The translations under genes and the position numbers were made by a program. The notes beneath the pieces are model-generated. The model saw nothing but the letters and a program-made list of their open reading frames with translations, was not told where the DNA came from and did no database searches. Below, piece after piece: positions 18,701 through 26,087 of a stretch of DNA of 64,000 bases. Origin of the DNA: CALARM01 sp964431735 (GTDB taxonomy: Bacteria; Vulcanimicrobiota; SpSt-956; JAKJGF01); assembly GCA_964431735.1 (NCBI GenBank), contig CAYSLJ010000008.1:10167-74166 (forward strand), written 5' to 3'. Numbering within the stretch: the first letter of the stretch is position 1; the number at the start of each line of letters is the position of its first letter.

Positions 18701-20916
18701 AGAGCTTCAATATTTATCTGAGAAAATTTCAATGATTTTTCAAGAGCTTTTATGGCAGATTTATAATCATGTTTTTCAAAATAAGTCAGTCCAATTTTAA
18801 GGTAATCCATAGAAGCTCTTTCAGGAGAAGTCAGAATATGAATCTTTTTTTCTGAGACTATATAAATATTTCCGTCTGCAATTACAGGAGGAGAGGAGGG
18901 GGTGAAATTCAAATTTATTTTCTCACATATATTTAATGATATATCAGTTACATATAATGTTCTGCCAGATATAAGGAATAAAAATTCACCTGCCATTACA
19001 GGAGAGCATTTTATTTCTGATATATCAGAACTCGTATATTTCAGGGAAATCCTGCCTGTGCAATCAAAACATGCAATACCTGCTTCTGTGGCAGCATAAA
19101 AGAATTCTCTGTCTGTTACAGGAGGAAAAAGGATTTTAATATTAAAGGAATCAGAAAGAACCGAATCCTTAACCACAGAAATTCCATTTTCTCCTGTCAT
19201 TAGTATCATATTTTTAATTATAGAAAGATAAGATGAAGGAAATATAGAGACAGAAGATTTAATGTTACCTGCCATATAATCAATACTGTACATATAACCG
19301 GAAGAAGACAGAAGAACAATCAAATCATTATTTATAGCCATATTATGCACAGGTTTTTTGGTCTGAATACTCCACAGTTCTTTACCGTCTTCAATATCAA
19401 TGGCATAAATATGTTCATGATAAGAAATACAATAAACATACCCTTCTTTTATTTCAGGAGATACAGTCACAGGGCCCGGTGTTTTAAACTTCCATAGTTC
19501 TTTTCCATCCTGCCGGGAAAGACAGTATATAAAGGTATCATCAGAGCCGAATATAATCCTGTCTCCTGCCACAGAAGGAACGGACAGATTGGATATATGT
19601 CTGAAAAACCATTTTCTTTCACCTGAGAGCAGATCGAAAGAAGCAAGTCCCTGCCGGTATAAAACTATAAAGGCCGTACCTTTGTATATAACCGGAATAA
19701 AGACAGATTTTTCCGGGAGAGAAATAGATCGTGCCAGTACAGGATCAGGGGAAATATTTTCCGGAGAGTTCTGATTATTTGTATGTTTACAGTCTCTGTA
19801 TTTCCCGGGCCATGAAGAATATACGGTATGTTTAAGACGGTCATAAAAATCTTTCCACTCTTCTACCTGAAGAGGATTTGCATCGGGAAAGAGAAATGGC
19901 ACGGAATTGACCTGTTCAAAAGCAGAAAAAATATCCCTCAGATTATAAAGGCATTCTCCTGCTCTGAAATGATATTTTGCATTATTGTGATTACTGTCAA
20001 TGGCTTTTCTAAAATGTTTTAAAGCCAGCTTCCATGCCTTTACAGCAAAATATTTTTCTCCTTCCCGGTATTCTGTTTCATCTCCTGAAGATTTATTTAT
20101 ATATTTGTCAGAAATCTTATCCAGTTCTTCGAGTAGCTCCAGAGGGGTCTGAAATCTTTCGTCGGGGTTATCTCTGAGGGTTCTATTTATTAAAGCAGAA
20201 AATTCCTGTGAGACTTCAGGATTTAAGGTTTTTAAAGGTGGGAAATTGAATGGATTTTCTGCAGGATCGTATTTTGTAAGCAAATAATACATGGTAGCAC
20301 CGAAGGAATAAATATCACTTCTTGTATCGGAATGTCCCAGATACTGTTCCCTGGGAGCATATCCCGGGCTCCCCATTTTAACAGAATCTTCTTTTTCTCC
20401 TGGTTTTAAAAATTTTGCTATCGTAAAATCCACCGGTTTTATATGTCCCTGCGGAGTAATTACAATATTTGAAGGTTTTATATCTCTCAATACGAGAGGA
20501 AAAGGTTTTAAATTATAGAAATAAGTCAGGATTTCCGCAAGCTGTCTGGCCCAGTTTATTACTATTTCTTCATAGAGAGGTTCTTTACTTTTTTTTATTA
20601 TATCTTCCAGATTCTGTCCTTCAATATATTCTACAGATATAAAATATTTGCTCCCTTCCACAAAAAAATCATAGCCTTTCGGGAGAGAAGGGTAATCGAG
20701 TTGAGATAATATCCTGTATTCTCCCCTGAAGAGTTCCAGTTCCTTAATCTCATCTGATACAGTGGTGCCAGAGCTCAGGAGTTCTTTAATTACTACATTT
20801 TTTCCCTGATGGACATCACAGGTAAGATAAACGAGGCACTGCCCCCCTCTTCCCAGTATACGGGTAATCTGATATCTATCCTGAAGTCTCTGTCCGATTG
20901 ATAAAGGAGGTTTCAT
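15772..20916 (-). CDS. Ser/Thr protein kinase with two PQQ propellers and TPR array
   Basis: A giant (about 1714-residue) protein. The N-terminal kinase domain has a good glycine loop (ILGRGGQCLVYL), the ATP lysine (VVIKEL), a catalytic loop LRDIKPSN that keeps the aspartate, and DFT in place of DFG, so it is probably active. After a TPR pair come a first PQQ/BamB-like propeller (residues ~400-700), a long block of about fifteen TPRs (~710-1310) and a second propeller (~1320-1710, units such as GNLLWVLKTDDKIVLPPV). No membrane segment or signal peptide is seen, so the propellers are apparently cytoplasmic. I prefer the ATG at 20916 (MKPPLSIGQRLQDRY); the ATG at 20952 would add a stretch encoded by GTGAAGA-type heptads. 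No Shine-Dalgarno sequence precedes either. It may be the active partner of the two kinase-like neighbours downstream; this is inference. Confidence 0.85.
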   Translation of the reverse strand: MKPPLSIGQRLQDRYQITRILGRGGQCLVYLTCDVHQGKNVVIKELLSSGTTVSDEIKELELFRGEYRILSQLDYPSLPKGYDFFVEGSKYFISVEYIEGQNLEDIIKKSKEPLYEEIVINWARQLAEILTYFYNLKPFPLVLRDIKPSNIVITPQGHIKPVDFTIAKFLKPGEKEDSVKMGSPGYAPREQYLGHSDTRSDIYSFGATMYYLLTKYDPAENPFNFPPLKTLNPEVSQEFSALINRTLRDNPDERFQTPLELLEELDKISDKYINKSSGDETEYREGEKYFAVKAWKLALKHFRKAIDSNHNNAKYHFRAGECLYNLRDIFSAFEQVNSVPFLFPDANPLQVEEWKDFYDRLKHTVYSSWPGKYRDCKHTNNQNSPENISPDPVLARSISLPEKSVFIPVIYKGTAFIVLYRQGLASFDLLSGERKWFFRHISNLSVPSVAGDRIIFGSDDTFIYCLSRQDGKELWKFKTPGPVTVSPEIKEGYVYCISYHEHIYAIDIEDGKELWSIQTKKPVHNMAINNDLIVLLSSSGYMYSIDYMAGNIKSSVSIFPSSYLSIIKNMILMTGENGISVVKDSVLSDSFNIKILFPPVTDREFFYAATEAGIACFDCTGRISLKYTSSDISEIKCSPVMAGEFLFLISGRTLYVTDISLNICEKINLNFTPSSPPVIADGNIYIVSEKKIHILTSPERASMDYLKIGLTYFEKHDYKSAIKALEKSLKFSQINIEALGLLAKSFYLSGGMFYYNRAIEYAKQVLSLESRDEFHELIGDSSFSLRKYEDALQKYNLLLSSNEKNTGYLFKISMVYMAKKNFSDAITKLEELAGAETKSVNFYYLALAYYRNGRFDKSLSLYKEVRQRITVDEEGTCFEIDTDGSKIEILPLFMRNFLEGQRYISLFTMQSLEDNIKIIENFLVCLNYFKERKYDETLNILNDILTLDNEFSYGYHLAGKVYFERKDYLDARGFFRDAIKYKDDEAMFYLDYAKTQYFIGKVASSREVERKFRIAIELYSAGKSIEINDKIEEEFNAFGEFYFNEKSFDIPVFLYGYLKELNKNRAIYPFKLGMALMGQGRYLESLKYFQEAILLDSKNPFFYGETGKVYHKLGEDDAALESFAKTMSHKLAGLEVYSKLKEELEVKIREARGLIGKAKNHFTVISSRVTWGRYELLQNKKSEVRAGFEQAFKILPQRRDFRELYAEIFAGEKLYDKALEQIKICEKLRPDLLIYKGKAGDLYMKKKEWVKAIDCYVKLPFEREYFPFLLNLARAYCMKWSIDSAYSLLDNLLKKFPSFSSEIEEKKHKIDNYVRFYSWNDLFGYPSTSRFQASRLWDQSLHASSVSLFLHFKKNFDPLYSEDEVRLFRRNFFSAHPVVFNNEVYIATEKGELHVMDIEKNYVKFTLTLPERIRFITGPTPIKHPPAVTQDKIFITAGRFIYSINKSAMEMCRFMELRLPYRPTVYQTRKDLASLSSGPVWNKGFVYCTLKNGSVFSLNEDLEFFRWTFNCKEKLLSPPCLSKDKLLFTAMSGNVYALSEDSGNLLWVLKTDDKIVLPPVIYDETAFVIDHKGTIMAIDLDNGQIIWKFSARAGRVSTLPCVGEYILYCGTDKHMIYGLDISDGNVMKEINVTYPVKSIALTEKDLFFTANRGYSGGILCAVDLEDFHMREIELLYRPGTSPALASGMVFITDEGGYLYVFTSSKYSSSKFIES

Positions 20917-21046
20917 GATATAGTGAAGTATGAAGAGTGAAGAGTGAACCATTCAAAAAGTCAGATACGGCAAATCAAAAATATAATTTCTCCGCAGACA
21001 GGTAACAGATGAATAGAATCACAGAACACAGATCACCTGCAATCAA

Positions 21047-21649
21047 TCACCTCTGTTCATTAAAATTCCATCCGTAGAAAAGGGTGAGAAAATTTCTTAC
21101 AATCCTGCCTGTAGTTCCCCATATATTATGTTTTTCATACAGGAAGGCACAGTAATCATAGGGTTTACCTTTATAGACATGATTTCTGTCTTCCACATAA
21201 TTTCTTCTGTCCAGAAGAACAGAAACAGGTACTTCCAGAATTTCGGCAACTTCATTTTCACTTATTTTAAAATCATATGGATAGGGGATCATACCGACAA
21301 GAGGATATATGCAGTAGCCCGTACCGGTAACAAAATCATCAAGAGCGCCGAGAGTTTCTATATCATCCCTCACGATACCGACTTCCTCAAAGGCTTCCCT
21401 TATGGCTGTTTCTTCAAGGGTTTTATCTGCTTTATCTCTTACACCTCCGGGAAAAGAAATCTGCCCTCTGTGAGTTTCAACAGTTTCCGTTCTTTTTGTA
21501 AAGAGAAGATGTTCCTCTCCATGTTTTAAAAAAACAGGAATCAAAACAGCAGCAGATATAGAACCGTTATCTTTTACGGCAATTCTTTTTCTTACTGAAA
21601 GTAAATCTAAAATTTTATATTTTATATTTTCTTTTGTATGAACGTTCAT
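21047..21649 (-). CDS. Nudix hydrolase, CoA-pyrophosphatase type
   Basis: A 200-residue cytoplasmic hydrolase. The Nudix box is intact (GGVRDKADKTLEETAIREAF followed by EEVGI, fitting Gx5Ex7REUxEExGU). Just before it lies the motif LLFTKRTETVETHRGQISFP, which matches the UPF0035/CoA-pyrophosphatase signature (LLT-x-R ... H-x-G-x-[IV]-[AS]-F-P-G-G). Enzymes with this signature cleave coenzyme A, often oxidised CoA, to 4'-phosphopantetheine and 3',5'-ADP. Substrate is inferred from the signature. The gene stands 38 bases downstream of the tandem Lrp-ligand gene and may share its transcript. Confidence 0.85.
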   Translation of the reverse strand: MNVHTKENIKYKILDLLSVRKRIAVKDNGSISAAVLIPVFLKHGEEHLLFTKRTETVETHRGQISFPGGVRDKADKTLEETAIREAFEEVGIVRDDIETLGALDDFVTGTGYCIYPLVGMIPYPYDFKISENEVAEILEVPVSVLLDRRNYVEDRNHVYKGKPYDYCAFLYEKHNIWGTTGRIVRNFLTLFYGWNFNEQR

Positions 21650-21686
21650 ATAATATTATCCCGGCTTTCATAATACACGAATATAA

Positions 21687-22202
21687 TCAGAACATACTGA
21701 TTACAGGGCATTCTTTTATCCTTAACACACCATCCATATACTTAATCTGCTCTTTTATTACTTTATCTATACAGTCAAAACTCTTTGATTGCATAAGGAC
21801 TATGATGTCAAATTTTCCTTCTACGGCATCACATGATGTTACTGTATCGATGGAACAAAGTAATCTATGAACTGTTTCTTTCTTTTCACTTTCATTCTCA
21901 ATCATTACATAGGAAGAAAGAAGACCGTTTTTTTCTGTCTTTTTCTCTTTCAGATTACTCTTTTCATCTTTGAACCGAGGGATAATGGGCATAAAATCAG
22001 CTTCTTTTATACCATCAAGTTTTTTTATCTCTCCCAGACACTTTTCCATATTGTCGGCTCTGAGAAAAAGCACCAGGTCATATATTCCCTTTACAGAATC
22101 ACATGATACAACTTTATCCATAGCATATAGTTCTTTATAAGCAGATACAAATCTGTCTTTATGTTCAAATTTTATCATAACAAAGGCTGATTTTTCGTTC
22201 AT
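21687..22202 (-). CDS. Tandem Lrp/AsnC-type ligand-binding (RAM) domains without DNA-binding domain
   Basis: A 171-residue protein made of two RAM (AsnC_trans_reg) domains: residues ~6-75 (SAFVMIKFEHKDRF ... KGIYDLVLFLRA) and ~97-170 (SSYVMIENESEKKE ... EGKFDIIVLMQS). Both carry the family's G-x-[FY]-D-[IL]-[IV] core strand. The winged-helix domain found at the N-terminus of Lrp/AsnC regulators is missing, and the spacing leaves no room for one. Stand-alone RAM proteins may sense amino acids or bind partner regulators; the role here is unknown. AGAGAG precedes the ATG. Confidence 0.8.
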   Translation of the reverse strand: MNEKSAFVMIKFEHKDRFVSAYKELYAMDKVVSCDSVKGIYDLVLFLRADNMEKCLGEIKKLDGIKEADFMPIIPRFKDEKSNLKEKKTEKNGLLSSYVMIENESEKKETVHRLLCSIDTVTSCDAVEGKFDIIVLMQSKSFDCIDKVIKEQIKYMDGVLRIKECPVISMF

Positions 22203-22303
22203 ATGTTTCTCTCTTTCTGAAATTATTTAAAGTAGTCTCTGTATAAAATAAAATAGCATAAAATTAATTTTTTGTATAGATTTTAAGGTGGAAATTATTT
22301 ATA

Positions 22304-22331
22304 TTGACAAAATAAACAGCTTTGTTAGAAT
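22304..22331 (+). promoter_or_regulatory. Sigma-70-type promoter
   Basis: TTGACA at 22304-22309 and TAGAAT at 22326-22331 are separated by 16 bases. The expected start would lie near 22339, about 45 bases ahead of the secreted-repeat gene, which has AAAAGGAG as ribosome-binding site. Confidence 0.7.
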
Positions 22332-22382
22332 AATAATTAAAAGTCAGATTAGATCCGGATAATTTAGAAAAGGAGTGCTTTC

Positions 22383-22934
22383 ATGAAAAAAATCATTAAT
22401 TTATTATTAATATTCTTACTAATACTTTGTTTAACACAGAATCTCTTTGCCCAGGACAGATTTTTAAAAGCAGAAACAAGATATTCAAATGATTTCACTG
22501 ACTGGAACATAATGCTTCAGATGGGAAGTGGCACTCTCAGGACAGTATTTTCAAAAGACATGAGTTCATGGGATGTATTTCTTCCCGACAGTTCCGGCAG
22601 AATAAACACAGTCTTTTCAGGAGACCCTTCCAGATGGGAATATTACAGCTACGGTAAAAGCATTAAAATAGAAACGGTATTTATAAATGATTTTACAAGC
22701 TGGTATATCAGAGGGAATAATGTGGAACTCAGGGCATCAACAACATTTTCAGGCGATTATTCAAGCTGGTACGTAACAGGTGCCGGAACCATGAGGGTAG
22801 AATGTGTATACCCGGGCGATATAGGAACCTGGTATATAGACGACAGTATGCCACAGGTATCAAATGATATGAAAATGGGTGCTATTTTTGCCTGTATTAT
22901 AAGTGCCGTTCAGAATAAATGTAAGGCAAAGTAA
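22383..22934 (+). CDS. Secreted protein with F-x2-D-x3-W repeats
   Basis: A 183-residue protein with a clear signal peptide (LLLIFLLILCLTQNLFA, cleavage expected after FAQ). The mature part is six imperfect repeats of about 24 residues, each centred on [FY]-x-x-D-[FYPM]-[TSR]-x-W, for example YSNDFTDWNI, FSKDMSSWDV, FSGDPSRWEY, FINDFTSWYI, FSGDYSSWYV, YPGDIGTWYI. Such short aromatic repeats suggest a beta-solenoid or stacked-sheet structure in the periplasm or outside the cell. I do not recognise a named family and give no function. It has its own promoter and a strong ribosome-binding site (AAAAGGAG). Confidence 0.7.
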   Translation: MKKIINLLLIFLLILCLTQNLFAQDRFLKAETRYSNDFTDWNIMLQMGSGTLRTVFSKDMSSWDVFLPDSSGRINTVFSGDPSRWEYYSYGKSIKIETVFINDFTSWYIRGNNVELRASTTFSGDYSSWYVTGAGTMRVECVYPGDIGTWYIDDSMPQVSNDMKMGAIFACIISAVQNKCKAK

Positions 22935-22978
22935 TTTCTGGGGCAAACACCTATATTTCAAATAAATTACATCAAAAG

Positions 22979-23002
22979 TGCCGGCTTTGCCGGCAAAATA
23001 CT
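22979..23002 (+). terminator. Possible terminator after the secreted-repeat gene
   Basis: TGCCGGC (22979-22985) and GCCGGCA (22989-22995) form a 7-bp GC-rich stem with a TTT loop, 45 bases after the stop codon. The following sequence AAAATACTTTTT gives only a weak T-run. The rest of the spacer to 23183 shows no gene. Confidence 0.4.
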
Positions 23003-23183
23003 TTTTCCACTGGCTTATTTTTTCAGAATCCCTTCAAGTTTATTCATATATTTCAAATAAAGAATATACATTTCATACCAATAAATATCTAAACCGTAGA
23101 AACCAGCATATGACAGGTCTAAAAATCCGGTTTAAGCGGCATATATTATACAGACCAGTATTTATAGAAAGGGTGAGCTGCAG

Positions 23184-23844
23184 ATGAAAACTTTCATATT
23201 AATATGTCTAGTTTTCCTTATTATTTCCCTTACTATATCATGTGAGAAGCAAAAGCTTTCTCCTGTGCCGACACCAGGTCCGGCAAAAATCAATCATTAT
23301 CAACCTTGTACTCCGGTAAATAATAATATTCCTTCTCAGCCCTATAAAGCCATAAATAAATGGGACATAAATAATTCCTATCACACAAAATTTGCCTTTA
23401 AAAAATTTTCTATCAACCATAACCTCTGAAAACTGGGATATATGGATGAGGAATTTATCATGTCGGCCAGGAAATATTGTTTTACCTGTCTTTAAAATCG
23501 AGTATAATATAAGTCTAAATAAAATCCTAACAGATCTCGGCATGGGCATAGCTTTTGATCCAAATATGGCTAAATTTTCCAGTATAGTTGATCCCAATAT
23601 GCCTGACCCTAATAATCCATTTTATATAAGTAATGTAGCCCACAAAAGCCTTATAGAAGTAAATGAAGAAGGAACAGTGGCAGCAGCAGTAACTGCTATA
23701 CACTTCTCCTGTGGTCAGGGGTTAATTGTAGATGAACCGCCCAAACCATTTTCTATGATAGTAGATCACCCATTCTTTTTTGTTATAAGGGATAATCAAT
23801 CAGGAAATATCCTGTTTATGGGACTGGTAGTGGAACCGCAATAA
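23184..23844 (+). pseudogene. Serpin-family lipoprotein, frameshifted and internally deleted
   Basis: The first frame (23184-23429) encodes a lipoprotein signal peptide ending LTISC and then TKFAFKKF, which fits serpin helix A. The second frame (to 23844) carries the C-terminal third of a serpin: TSENWDIWM, LPVFKIEY, LGMGIAFDP, the hinge EVNEEGTVAAAVTAI before the reactive-centre loop, and the closing PFFFVIRDN ... ILFMGLVVEP. The frames meet near 23395-23425, and roughly 230 residues usually found between these parts (helices B-F and sheet A) are missing. One deletion with loss of frame explains this. An intact copy would have been a cell-surface protease inhibitor. The hinge is well preserved, so decay may be recent. 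Confidence 0.8.
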
Positions 23845-23983
23845 AAAGATGTGTCAGGGAGTTATTATGATAATCCAGAGGACTATTCTGGCAGGATTCC
23901 TTTAGGTTCTGAAGAAATGAATTTTTTTATTAAAGTAATTCTACAAATAAAATAAAAGTTTCAAATTACTCATAGTGAGCTAA

Positions 23984-24137
23984 GAAAAATCCTGCTACCC
24001 GGTGCTACGGAGAAAAAATATCACGCAGCACAGGTGTATTTATTCGCCTTAAAATGCAAAGTAGCATGATGCAATCTGTAACATATATAAACGAAGCAGT
24101 TTAGATTTTTTCGGAGTAGCATCGGATTGCAGGATTT
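23984..24137. repeat. MITE-like element with ~30-bp imperfect inverted ends
   Basis: GAAAAATCCTGCTACCCGG..GCTACGGAGAAAAA (23984-24017) and TTTTTTCGGAGTAGC..CGGATTGCAGGATTT (24106-24136) are imperfect inverted repeats around ~90 bases of non-coding DNA. The element is the main content of the 367-bp gap 23845-24211. No second copy is seen in the window. Confidence 0.55.
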
Positions 24138-24211
24138 AATACGGTTAATATTCAGGACAATACTTTTTAGAATCATGTTAAATATAAAGCCAGAAAAGGG
24201 GAATAAGACAA

Positions 24212-24781
24212 ATGTTTTCTAAAAATATTCTTATATTTGGAATATGTTCAAAACAAAGAATCTGGAAAAGTAAAATAATAGCTTTCCTGGTATTTTTCCT
24301 GTGTATTTCTGTATTTTTTTCTTCATCTTTACCGGCAAAAACAGCGGGGCCTGAAGGGACTGAAATATATGATTCATCAAGTGGTCTAAAAATTATTATT
24401 CCGCCGGGGGCACTCAGCAAAAGTACAGACATAACGGTAGAACTCATAGCACCTCCGGCAGTAAATAATCAGACAGGCTTTATTCATATGGATGTCTATA
24501 AAATATCCCCGTCAGCTCTATCGTTTAAAAAAGAAATCTCCATATATTTTCCTACAGTGAAATACAAAGGAGTATATATATACAGATTGAAAAAAATGAA
24601 GGAAGGAAATATTTTTACTCCTCTCATACCCGATGATACAGTAGGAAATATTACAAAAGAACTGAAGGTAATACCCGATGAATATCTGTGGGAAAAATTC
24701 ACTGCAGATACGTCTCAGAAAGGCTATATTGTTCTTAAAACAAAATGTTCAGGCATCTATACTGCCGGATATTTTCGGTAA
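24212..24781 (+). CDS. Secreted protein with ZU5-like domain
   Basis: A 189-residue protein. The N-terminus has an unusually long basic lead, then a hydrophobic core (IIAFLVFFLCISVFFSSSLPA) typical of a signal peptide. The mature part opens with TEIYDSSSGLKIIIPPGALS and DITVELIAPP, which matches the ZU5-type beta-sandwich opening (x-G-x-I-x-[IV]-P-P-G-A-L-x ... I-[TS]-[VI]). ZU5-like domains in bacteria are usually parts of surface proteins and autoproteolytic modules. The HFS autoprocessing motif is not present. AGGGGA lies seven bases before the ATG. Function unknown. Confidence 0.6.
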   Translation: MFSKNILIFGICSKQRIWKSKIIAFLVFFLCISVFFSSSLPAKTAGPEGTEIYDSSSGLKIIIPPGALSKSTDITVELIAPPAVNNQTGFIHMDVYKISPSALSFKKEISIYFPTVKYKGVYIYRLKKMKEGNIFTPLIPDDTVGNITKELKVIPDEYLWEKFTADTSQKGYIVLKTKCSGIYTAGYFR

Positions 24782-24871
24782 AAACAGATTATTTTTTGTT
24801 CTTGCTTCTGCATTAACTGTTTTAAGATTTCTGAAGTAACATTAGAAACATTCATCTTTATTGCATGATTA

Positions 24872-25444
24872 TCAGGAAATATAATCGAGGAGTCGTCTGT
24901 TTATTTCCTCAATTCTGTGGCTCAGTATCTTTGAGAGATTAACTGACAGGTCAGGATATTTTTTCAGTATGAAAAGAAAATCATCTTTAGATATAGCATA
25001 TACCTCTGCCGTTTCAGAATAAACACCGGCAGAAAGAGAACGGGGAGAACCGGAGATTACACCCATTTCCCCTATAACATCACCGGGGAAAGACATGGCA
25101 TATTCAATCATGTTTATACCGTCAAGATCTCTGTAAAGAAGTATCTCCCCTGATTTAACTATATAAACCTCTTCGGAAGCATCTCCGTAATCAAACAAAA
25201 CATTTCCTTGTTTATATTTTTTCAATTTAAATTTTTTTGCCACAAAAGCCAGTTGTTTTGTGCCGAGAACACTGAAAAGAGGAATAAAAGGAAGTATTTC
25301 AGTTTTATTTTTCTTTTTTATGTCTTTAAAAGAATTACTGTCAGAAGATTTCTGTATTGAAGCAAAGGCTGAAAATATGCGGGTTTCTATATTTCTCTTT
25401 AAAACTTCCAGTTCAGCTTCTGTCATTTTTCCGGCAATTTTCAT
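24872..25444 (-). CDS. Cyclic-nucleotide-binding domain protein without output domain
   Basis: A 190-residue soluble protein with one CNB domain (residues ~55-165): FIPLFSVLGTKQLAFV, then YKQGNVLFDYGDASEEVYIV, and a phosphate-binding cassette GDVIGEMGVISGSPRSLSA that retains the GE and the arginine needed for cAMP/cGMP binding. There is no helix-turn-helix as in CRP and no enzyme or channel domain, so it probably acts through a partner. I place the start at the ATG at 25444, because GGGAGG lies just upstream; the ATG at 25459 would include that site in the coding region. A GTGACGC-type heptad array ends 24 bases upstream. Confidence 0.8.
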   Translation of the reverse strand: MKIAGKMTEAELEVLKRNIETRIFSAFASIQKSSDSNSFKDIKKKNKTEILPFIPLFSVLGTKQLAFVAKKFKLKKYKQGNVLFDYGDASEEVYIVKSGEILLYRDLDGINMIEYAMSFPGDVIGEMGVISGSPRSLSAGVYSETAEVYAISKDDFLFILKKYPDLSVNLSKILSHRIEEINRRLLDYIS

Positions 25445-25467
25445 TATAAAACCTCCCATAAAAAATC

Positions 25468-25495
25468 ATGACGCATGACGCATGACGCGTGACGC
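25468..25495. repeat. ATGACGC/GTGACGC heptad array
   Basis: Four direct units: ATGACGC three times and GTGACGC once, followed by AAGG. It sits directly upstream of the CNB-domain gene, on the template for its leader. Confidence 0.85.
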
Positions 25496-25615
25496 AAGGA
25501 TTATGATGAGAAAAATTAAAAGAATAAAATTTCCTGTATAATGACGGTATCGTAAAATAATTATACTCTTTTAAAGAGTAATTATCAACAAACAAATTCT
25601 ATCAGAAAATAAACA

Positions 25616-25745
25616 ATTGCGTTTAAAAACGAAAGGTGATTTCATATACAATGAAAAAAAATTTCATCACAGAATATTCAAAATAAAAAGTGAAAAAATT
25701 TGAATTTTACTTACGTTTCACTATTCACTACTCACTGATTATAGT
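25616..25745. repeat. Interspersed repeat family 3, copy B
   Basis: AATTGCGTTTAAAAACG, ATATACAATGAAAAAA, AGAATATTCAAAAT, AAAAGTGAAAAAAT and TTTCACTATTCACTA align in order with copy A at 10073-10215. The right end (25741-25770) continues into a ~30-bp segment that recurs at 36910-36939 and, inverted, at 48011-48039. Confidence 0.65.
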
Positions 25746-25770
25746 GTATTTCATAACTTATTAGAATTTA

Positions 25771-25827
25771 AGTGAATAGTGAATGGTGAATAGTGAGTAG
25801 AAGTAGAGTTTTCCACTCACTATTCAC
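25771..25827. repeat. GTGAATA heptad array with perfect hairpin
   Basis: GTGAATA, GTGAATG, GTGAATA, GTGAGTA run in phase. GTGAATAGTGAGT (25786-25798) pairs perfectly with ACTCACTATTCAC (25815-25827). At 25901-25930 a lone family-1 left end (TACTGAGGTGAACATAAATA) follows. No gene is seen between 25460 and 26087. Confidence 0.7.
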
Positions 25828-26087
25828 TCATTCTTAATTATAGATTGTTATGAAACTAACTATAATAAGAAATCTCAGGATACATAAGAAAAGTTTTATT
25901 GTACTGAGGTGAACATAAATAATACATAAAATCGTCTAAAATTAAAGTATTTCACTGTAATTTTTTTATCAAAAAATTAGCTAAAAGTTAACAATTTGTT
26001 AACAATTAGAATCCTATTTTTACTGCAAAATAAAGTATAATTAAGCACAAGAAGAAAGGGATACCATTTAAACAGGAGGTATCAACA

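Noticed and set aside
18438..18710. Out-of-frame open frame inside the giant kinase gene
   Set aside because: It is a shifted reading of the TPR-coding region with no support of its own.
22978..23187. Plus-strand open frame of about 69 codons before the serpin remnant
   Set aside because: It starts inside a terminator-like hairpin, has no ribosome-binding site and no protein-like composition.
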